DNA of 64,000 bases from Dromiciops gliroides (lineage: Eukaryota; Chordata; Mammalia; Microbiotheria; Microbiotheriidae), in contig NC_057861.1 of NCBI RefSeq assembly GCF_019393635.1, positions 55,689,532 through 55,753,531 of the forward strand, read 5' to 3'. The translations under genes were made by a program, and so were the position numbers. Positions 43,735-64,000 of this stretch are shown in pieces. The notes beneath the pieces were generated by a model. It was given only the letters and a program-made list of their open reading frames with translations. It had not been told where the DNA came from and searched no databases. Each line of letters opens with the position of its first letter. Position 1 is the first letter of the stretch.

Positions 43735-44555
43735 TAGGATCAAGCACAAACTTCTCTGTGCATTTAAAGCTTTTCACAATCTGCTTCTAGCCTCCTTTTC
43801 CAGATTTACTGCAAGTTTTTTTCCTTAACAAACTTTACAATCAGCCAGAATATCTTGGATGCTGTCCCCTATGTGCCGGACAGCATTAAATTACAGACTT
43901 CCCCAAAACAAGCAGAGGACACACTTTTCAGTTTAATTTGCATTATTAACATTTTCTCCATCACTTTAAGTCTAGACAATCAATAGAATCATAAATCAAG
44001 CCCTGATTTGCATCACTGACTCATTGCTGAGGTGTAAATGCTCACACTAGAAGTTTAGTAACAAAAGAAAACCAACAAAGAAGCAAAGAAAAGCTGGGCA
44101 GATTTGAAAACAATGTGTAGTATTTATTATATAGGTTTTCTTGAAATGGAAATTTATTGTTTTACACTGAATCCTCTCCAATGTTCAGCTGTGTACATGA
44201 TGTGTTGTTTTTTTCATTTTGTATTTAAGTCTAAATCTTTAAAATCACTAAATGAATGAATGAATAAATAAATAAAGGGATAGATAGATAAATATAGAAA
44301 TAAATAAATAAGTGAATGAATGAAAGTTTAGTAATAGGTTTGAGCTGGCTCCAATACACTCAATAGAAGACATTCTATATCCTACCTCCACACCTTTGTA
44401 TAGGTTTTCCACCTACTGGAATATTCTCCTCCATCTCTGTTTCTTAGAATCCCTAGCTTCCCAGAATACCATTTACAGGACACCTATCTTGATCCACTTG
44501 GTTGTTAGTATTCTCCCCCTGGAAACTACTTTGTGTCTACTTTGTATGAGAGGCA
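43735..44555 (+). mobile_element. L2 pieces with unassigned sequence between
   Basis: 43735-43880 (gtgcatttaaagcttttcacaatctg) and 44335-44555 (acctactggaatattctcctcc ... tcttagaatccctagcttcc) are L2-like. 43880-44250 is unassigned. Confidence 0.5.
44251..44326 (+). repeat. (AATG)n(AAAT)n(GATA)n microsatellite
   Basis: Mixed A-rich tetranucleotides. Confidence 0.93.
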
Positions 44556-44559
44556 CCAG

Positions 44560-45310
44560 GTAAACTGGTTGACAAGCTGGTCTCTATCCAGGAAGACCTG
44601 GGTTCTAGTCCTGCCTCTGACATATATTGGCTACATGACACTAGTATAGGGACCAATTTTTAATTGGGGAGTGCTAGCTAGGTGGCTCGCCGCAATATTG
44701 GGACAAGGAAGGAGACCGATAGCCTCCCTCAAAACAGAGCAGGATTTATTTAACAAGAACGAACTTAAAAAACAAACACAAACAAAATCAGTAGGATTAA
44801 GGGAAAGGAAATAAAATAGGGAAAGGGAAATCATGCAACCTGAACAACACCACCACCCCACCACCACCCAGGAATCAGCTGAGAACACACAGCAGCATCC
44901 TGTCACCTTCCAGCTTCAAGCTAGAATGACGAAAAACCTCCCTTCTTCCCAGCAGACCCCAGGCTGACCACACACAGCCCCCAGTCAATTGGCTAGCCAC
45001 TCTGACAGTCACATGACTGCCCTCACTGGGCTTCCAATCATTATAATTTTGCCAGGCCCATGTAGGCATCGTTGAGTGGTGATGACGTGAGGTGCCAGCA
45101 CCATGGTGACGGCTACAACCAGTGGGTGGAGCACCATGCTGTTTGCGGAGCCCCAGGCCAGTGAGTGCGCCAAGGTTTTTTAAAAAATTCTAGCCAAAAG
45201 ATGGGGTCATAAAAACCTCAAATAACAATTAATTCTTTACACTGGGCAAGTCACGTAACCTCTCAGTACTCCAGGAAACTCCCTAAGACTCTAGGTTATA
45301 CTCTTTTATG
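44560..45310 (+). mobile_element. MIR split by a retroviral LTR
   Basis: Left half ...gacctgggttctagtcctgcctctgac...ggctacatgacact and right half actgggcaagtcacgtaacctctcagtactcc join as one MIR CORE. Confidence 0.7.
44646..45238 (-). mobile_element. Retroviral solo LTR
   Basis: On the minus strand: gaattaattgttatttgagg at the 5' side, aaataaatcctgctctgttttgagggaggc (poly(A) signal and R), then ctccttccttgtcccaatattgcggcgagccacc and attaaaaattggtccc at the 3' end. 'acact' lies on both sides. No coding region. Confidence 0.8.
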
Positions 45311-45951
45311 CTAAAAACCCTACAAAGTATAGGCATAGAGGGACCTTTTTTGATATAAAAAGTATCTAAATCCAAAAGCAAGCATCATATACATTGGGGA
45401 TACATTAGGACTTTTTCCAGTAAATTGAAGAATGAAGCAAGGATTCCAGTCTCTCCATTATGATTTGATATAGTTCTGGAAAAGCTAGCAATAGCAGTAA
45501 GACACAGGAAAGGAATTAAAAGAATAAAGAAAGATAGAGGGAATAAAGCCATCCCTGTTTGCTGATAATATAATCTTTTACTTGGAAAACCCCAGGAAAT
45601 CAGTAAAGATATTGAGAATGTCTTAAGCAAACTTGCAAGCTACAAAATAAATCCTCAAAAATCAACAGCATTTCTATGTCATAGTAACAAAACACAAGAA
45701 ACAACAATAGAAAGGGAAATGTCTTTCCAAATAACTATGAAATTAATAAACTATCAATATAAAATATCAAATAAAAATCAACCCCCCTAAAGCACACAAA
45801 AGACTTGTATAAATTCAATTTTAACATACTCCTTGAAGAATTAAAGAACAACCTGGGAGGGATATTCAATGCTCATGGCTGGGCTGTGCCAATATAATAA
45901 AAATGAAAATATTACCAAAATTAATTTATACTCTAAATAATGCTATACCCA

Positions 45952-46013
45952 ACTCTTTTTTTGGGGGGGGGCAGGCAAATGAGGGTTGAGTGACTTGCCC
46001 AGGGCCTAGTGAC
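45952..46013 (-). mobile_element. SINE-A fragment
   Basis: gcaggcaaatgagggttgagtgacttgcccagg only; sits against the next SINE within the same duplication. Confidence 0.8.
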
Positions 46014-46021
46014 CCTGCACT

Positions 46022-46176
46022 CTTTTTTTTTTTTTTTTTGTGGGGCAATGAGGGTTAAGTGATTTGCCCAGGGTCACACAGCTAGTAAGTGTCAAGTATC
46101 TGAGGCCAGATTTGAAGTGAGGTCCTCCTGAATCCAGGACCAGTGCTTTATCCACTGTGCCACCTGACTGCCCTAG
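46022..46176 (-). mobile_element. SINE-A2 in L1
   Basis: ataatgctatacc before the first fragment (45937) and after this copy (46177), so the two copies entered as one block or at one site. Confidence 0.92.
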
Positions 46177-46620
46177 ATAATGCTATACCAATTAAATTAC
46201 CAAGCAGATACTTCACAGAGCTTGATAAATTAATAACAAAATTCATTTGGAAAAAGAAAAGATCTAGAATACCAAGGGAAATGATAAAAAGAGGTAAGGA
46301 TGAAGGGGGAATAGCATTTCCAGACTTCAAAATATATTATATTATAAACTATATTATATTATACAAATAACTATTATAAAGCAGCAGTCATCAAAACCAT
46401 CTGGTATTGGTTAAAAAATAGAGAAATAGATCAATGGAATACAGGCTACACAAGGGAGATTCAGAATCAATAGAATTCAATATCCCAGTGTTTGTAAAGT
46501 AGAAAATGTGTTACCTAGGGAAAAACTCCCTATTTGATAAAAAATGCCGGGAAAACTGGAAAGCAGTCTGGCAGAAATTAGCCTAGACCAACACCTTATA
46601 TTTCACTCCATAATACATTC

Positions 46621-46776
46621 TATTTTTTTTTTTTTTTTGCAGGGCAATGGGGGTTAAGTGACTTGCCCAGGGTCATACAGCTAGTTAAGCGTCAAGTGTC
46701 TGAGGCTGGATTTGAACTCAGGTCCTCCTGAATCCTGGGCCAGTGCTTTATCCACTGCACCACCTAGCTGCCCCCT
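46621..46776 (-). mobile_element. SINE-A2 in L1
   Basis: 11-bp TSD cataatacatt at 46609-46619 and 46777-46787. Confidence 0.95.
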
Positions 46777-47079
46777 CATAATACATTTTAAATGGGTATG
46801 TGACCTTAATATTAAAGATTGTATTATTAAAAAAATTAGAAGAGAAACAGATCATGTACCTCTCACAGCTATGGGTAAGAGATGCTCTTAACCAAAGAAG
46901 AGATAGAGGCAGTTACAAAAGATAAGATAGATAACTTTGATTACTTGAAGCTGAAAAGTTTATGCACAAACAATATTAATGAATTTAAGAAAAGGGAAGT
47001 GGTTGAATGGGAAAAAAAATCTTTGTATCAAATTTCTCTGACAAGGGTTTGGCATCTAAGATATATAAACAATTAATGA

Positions 47080-47175
47080 ATTTATATATATATATACACA
47101 TATATTCATATATAACTATATATATACACATAAATACATAAATGCATGTATGTGTATGTGTGTATGTATATATTT
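47080..47175. repeat. (TA)n/(TG)n microsatellite
   Basis: tatatatatacacatatattcat... to tgtgtgtatgtata. Confidence 0.9.
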
Positions 47176-47392
47176 ATTGTTGTTGCTCAGTCCTTTCAAT
47201 TGTGTCTGCCTCTTCTTGACCCCATTTGGGGTTTTCTTTGCAAAGATACTGAAGTGGTTTGCCATATCCTTCTCTAGCTCATTTTACGGATGAGGAAACT
47301 AAGGCAAACAGGATTAAGTGACTTGCCCAGGGTCACATAGCTCATAAGTGTCTGAGGTTGGATTTGAACTTAGAAACATGAGTCTTCCTGAA
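47173..47392 (-). mobile_element. SINE-B, head missing
   Basis: ttgttgttgctcagtcctttcaattgtgtctgcctcttcttgacccc ... gaaacatgagtcttcctg. Confidence 0.88.
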
Positions 47393-47397
47393 AAAAA

Positions 47398-47475
47398 AAA
47401 TACACACACACAATCTTTTATATGCATACACACACACATATATATATAAACATACATATGTATATGTATGTATGT
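47398..47475. repeat. (CA)n/(TA)n microsatellite
   Basis: tacacacacacaatc ... tatgtatatgtatg. Confidence 0.9.
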
Positions 47476-48059
47476 ACTCCAATTTCACATCTCCAACTGC
47501 CTTTCAGACATCTTGAACTGGATGTCCATCAGACATATTAAACTCAATAGGTCCAAAACAGAATCGTTATCTTTCCCCCTAAACCCTCCCCTCTTCCTAC
47601 CTTCCCTATTACTGTAGAGGGCAATAACATCTTCTCAGTTCCTAAGGCTCACAACATGAGAGCCATCCTGGAGGCCTCACTATCTCTCGTTGCTAAGGCT
47701 TGCCAATTTCACCTTTATAGCATCTCTCAAATAGATCCCCTTATTTCTTCTAACACTGCTCCCAGTCTGTTGCAGGACCTCATCACCTAACACCTGAACT
47801 ACTACAATAGCTTGATGATAGGTTTGTCTGAGTCAAGTCTCTCCCCACCCTAATCCATTCCCGATTAAGCCACTAAAGTGGCTAAAATTCTCTGATCAAG
47901 AAGTCTGATCATGTCACCACCCTACTCAATAAATTCCAGTGGCTTACCATTGCCACTAGGAGCAAATCCAAAATGCTGTTTGGCATCCAAAGTCTTTCAT
48001 AACCTGCCCCCCTCCTATCTTTCCAGTTTTCTTACACACTACTCCCCAACATGGGCTCT

Positions 48060-48213
48060 CTCTCTCTTTTTTTCTCTTTGGTGAGGCAATTGGGGTTAAG
48101 TGACTTGCCCAGGGTCACACAGCTAGTAAGTGTTAAGTGTCTGAGGTCAAATTTGAACTCAGGTCCTCCTAACTCCAGGGCCAGTGCTCTATCCACTGCA
48201 CCACCTAGCTGCC
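48060..48213 (-). mobile_element. SINE-A1 in L2
   Basis: 16-bp TSD ccccaacatgggctct / ccccaacatgtgctct. Confidence 0.95.
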
Positions 48214-48292
48214 CCCCAACATGTGCTCTTAAGCCCAGTAAAACTGGTCTCCAGGCTGTTCCATAAACAATATGCTCCGGTTTTCAATTATT

Positions 48293-48370
48293 ATTTTTTT
48301 TGGGCAGGGAAATGAGGGTTAAGTGACTTGCCCAGGGTCACACAGCTAGTAGGTGTTGACTGTCTGAGGC
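48293..48370 (-). mobile_element. SINE-A2 in L2, 5'-truncated
   Basis: Ends at the head-CORE junction (gactgtctgaggc). Confidence 0.9.
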
Positions 48371-49290
48371 TTTCACAACCCCTCTTAATTCTAGTCATTC
48401 TCTCTTAATTATTTCCTATGTATCTATCATATTTATTTGGTATATAGCTTGCTTTTTATATATTTGTTTGAATATTGTCTTCCCCATTAGATTGGTAAAC
48501 TCCTTGAAAGCAGGGACTGTCTTTTGCCTTTTTTTTGTATCCCTAGCACTTAGCACAGTGCCTAGCACATAGTAGATGCTTAATAAATGTTTATTGAATT
48601 GAATTAAATATATGACTAATAGCCATTCCCCAATAAACAAATGGCTAACTGATATGAACAAAATTCTCAAAAGAAAAACTACAAAGTATTCACAGCCACA
48701 TGAAAAAGTGCTCCAAATAACTAATAATAAAATGCAAATCAAAACAACTCTGAGGTTTCCCCTCACACTGCAAATTGGTAAAAATGGCAACAGTCAATGT
48801 TAGAGGGAAGAAAGTCACACTAATACATTGTTGGTAGAGTTTTGAAATGGTAAAAAAATAATGTGGAAAGCAATTTGGAATTATGCTAACAAAGTGACTA
48901 AAATATCCATACCCTTGGAACCAGAGACTCCATTACTGGACTTATAAAGGAAGCCATTGATAAGAAAAAACAAATCTGCATAGACTCCAAAATATTTATA
49001 GCAGCACTTTTTGTGATAGCTAAGAATTGGAAACATAGTGGTTGCCCATCAGTTGGGGAAGGACCAAACAAATTGTGGTATATGAATGTAATGGAATATT
49101 ACTGTGTGTGTTATGAATGTGATGAATACAGAGAAACATGGAAAGATCTATACAAACTGATGCAGAGTGAAGTCAGCAGAACCAAGAAAACAATATACAT
49201 AGTAACTACAACAATATAATGCAAGGAACAACAATACACCAAAAAATCAAAAGAAGATGTAACAAAATTATAAAGATCAGGCAGAATTCT

Positions 49291-49645
49291 AATAAAGAGA
49301 ATTAAGAACCTACCCTTGGTGGAGGTTGGAGGACCACAGGTGTTACAAATTACAGATTGTTTTCAGACTATCCTCCCTCCACTTTAGAAACTCACTCCAC
49401 CCTACCCACTATTTGTCATATAGGATGATTCTCAGGGAAAGGAAAAGAGAGAGAGAGAGATGTGATATTATAGTGATTGTAAGAAACAGAAAACATAAAA
49501 AAAAAGTTATTTTTAAAAAAGAAAGACCAAGCTTCAGAGAAAGTGCTGACCTGATTTGGTAGAAAGATTTTCCTCACCTTTGGGAAAGAAATCCTAGGCT
49601 CAGTACCTATCCCCTGTTTCTCATATATTTTGCACTTACGCATAC
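49291..49645. other. L1 3' UTR-like or unassigned
   Basis: Follows the L1 ORF2 end; (GA)n at about 49447. Not resolved. Confidence 0.4.
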
Positions 49646-49649
49646 TCGT

Positions 49650-49713
49650 GTTGGTGGTGGTGATGGTGATGATAATGGTGTTGCTGGTGTTGCTACTGCT
49701 GCTGGTGCTGGCA
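49650..49713 (+). repeat. (GGT/GCT)n trinucleotide repeat
   Basis: ttggtggtggtgatggtgatg ... ctgctgctggtgctgg, running into the SINE-B head. Confidence 0.9.
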
Positions 49714-49925
49714 GCAGTGGACAGAGCACCGGCCCTGGAGTCAGGAAGCTATGAATTCAAATCCGACCTCAGACACTTACTAGCTGGCTGACCCTGATTA
49801 AATTTCTTACACTCTATTTTCCTCGGTTCTTCTTCGGTAAAACTGGGGACACAGTGGAAAAGGAAATGAGCAAGCACTCCCAAAAAACCACGTAGAGTAG
49901 GACACGACTGAACAACAACTTGGTG
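49707..49925 (+). mobile_element. SINE-B
   Basis: gcagtggacagagcaccggcc ... gtaggacacgactgaacaacaac. It ends about 350 bp before the GAMT TATA box. Confidence 0.88.
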
Positions 49926-50271
49926 GCGGTGGGGTGGTATTGTTTATGTCTTTGTGCCTCTTGAATGGAATCGGGCCTTAGTTTCCCCATCTGCAAAATA
50001 TGCGTTGATCATTTTCACGTTCTCTAAGGAAGGAGAGAAATCATTTCCATTCCGGAACCCCTGTCTAAGGACTGGGGGGTGGGGGTGGGGGTCCCTTGCA
50101 CTTCCTTAAGGTGACAGCCAGGTGTCCCCTTCCTCTTTCCAAAGCCTGGGCTGGGGTTGGAGGAGGGGCGAGGGGCGGGCTCGGCCCAGCCCAGCCCGGG
50201 TCCCGGGCTCCCTCCTTCCCCTTCCCCTGGCCCTCTAGCTCCGTGCCAGTGTTGGGTTCCCCGCCCCCTGG

Positions 50272-50277
50272 TATAAA
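50272..50277 (+). promoter_or_regulatory. GAMT: TATA box of GAMT
   Basis: TATAAA directly after a GC-box-like ccgccccctgg. Transcription would start near 50300, leaving a 5' UTR of roughly 35-40 bases before the ATG. Confidence 0.7.
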
Positions 50278-50337
50278 GTCAGCCTCGCCTGCCTCTGGCC
50301 TTCAGAAGCAGGGGGGACTGGCCGCCGGGACCCGACC

Positions 50338-63816
<13,479 letters not shown>

Positions 63817-64000
63817 AGGTGCCCAGCTTCCTCTTCCTATTCAGGCTGACCCTGCAATGGGGGCACCAGGGGCTCTCTAGCCTGAGAACCTAGAACCACT
63901 TGGTAGATCCCAGGCAACTTATTAACAGGACTTGACACAAGAAGAGAGGCCAAGAGCAAGCAGGGTATTGGGGGCCTCTCTAGGCCTGTCTCTTGACTCA
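63817..64000 (+). other. GAMT: GAMT 3' UTR, incomplete
   Basis: Follows the TGA. No AATAAA or ATTAAA hexamer is visible up to the window edge, so the poly(A) site probably lies beyond it. Confidence 0.6.

Larger units (their letters stand above)
47478..48600 (+). mobile_element. L2 LINE 3' part, nested in L1
   Basis: Continuous L2 order: aactcaataggtccaaaacagaatc, cattcccgattaagccactaaagtggc, tcaataaattccagtggctt, ttggcatccaaagtctttcataacctgc, acccctcttaattctagtc, aagcagggactgtcttttgcc, agcacagtgcctagcacatagtagatgc. Two SINEs lie within it. Confidence 0.9.
45355..49290 (+). mobile_element. L1 ORF2 C-terminal part and 3' end, with nested L2 and SINEs
   Basis: Translated pieces in L1 order: ADNI(I/L) and ENPRKS-type motif (45.5 kb), NAIPIKLPSRYF...DKLITKFIWKKKRSRIPREM (46.2 kb), FSDKGLASKIYKQLMN-like (47.0 kb), then SPINKWLTDMNKILK (48.6 kb), KMQIKTTLRF and AKNWKHSGCPS...WYMNVMEYY (49.0 kb). 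Only a few codons are missing at the 47.09/48.60 kb break. Stops throughout. Confidence 0.9.

Overview
This 64 kb window is nuclear DNA from a marsupial, probably an australidelphian. It is packed with about 60 copies of a short tRNA-headed CORE-SINE of the WSINE1/MON kind, many with clean target-site duplications (TSDs). It also holds longer CORE-SINEs with RTE/BovB-like tails, marsupial-type L1, L2, MIR/THER-like repeats and LTRs of endogenous retroviruses. Family names are from memory; no repeat library could be searched and the species cannot be told.

One protein-coding gene is certain: GAMT (guanidinoacetate N-methyltransferase, the last step of creatine synthesis). It lies on the + strand in six coding exons (50338-50521, 57540-57685, 58022-58085, 60775-60842, 61061-61171, 63676-63816), joining to an intact 237-residue reading frame with GT...AG introns throughout. 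Its promoter is a CpG-rich block with a TATA box at 50272-50277. The 3' UTR runs off the right edge.

Layout: 1-1.8 kb is SINE-rich flank. 1.84-2.2 kb is an isolated CpG island with no recognised gene. 2.2-50 kb is intergenic repeat sequence, with notable pieces at 8.1-8.9 kb (33-bp minisatellite), 15.3-16.1 and 27.7-28.4 kb (two related solo LTRs), 17.4-19.1 kb (RTE-like LINE broken by two SINEs), 34.7-36.3 kb (L1), 36.3-37.2 kb (LTR), 38.2-38.6 kb (two SINEs at one target site) and 45.4-49.3 kb (L1 with an L2 inside). 50.1-64 kb is GAMT, whose introns carry 13 SINE-A copies, MIRs and L1 pieces.

The most striking object is in GAMT intron 1: a U1 snRNA pseudogene joined directly to a SINE, the pair flanked by one 15-bp TSD (57061-57420). 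It looks like a single chimeric retrotransposition. No new enzymatic or defence system was found.

Repeat terms used below. SINE-A: ~145 bp, tRNA-like head plus CORE; A1 ends '...aaccccaattgcctcac', A2 ends '...aaccctcattgccc'. SINE-B: ~240 bp, tail '...gacacgactgaacaacaac'. SINE-C: ~310 bp, tail '...gagaacaaaggacaaac'.
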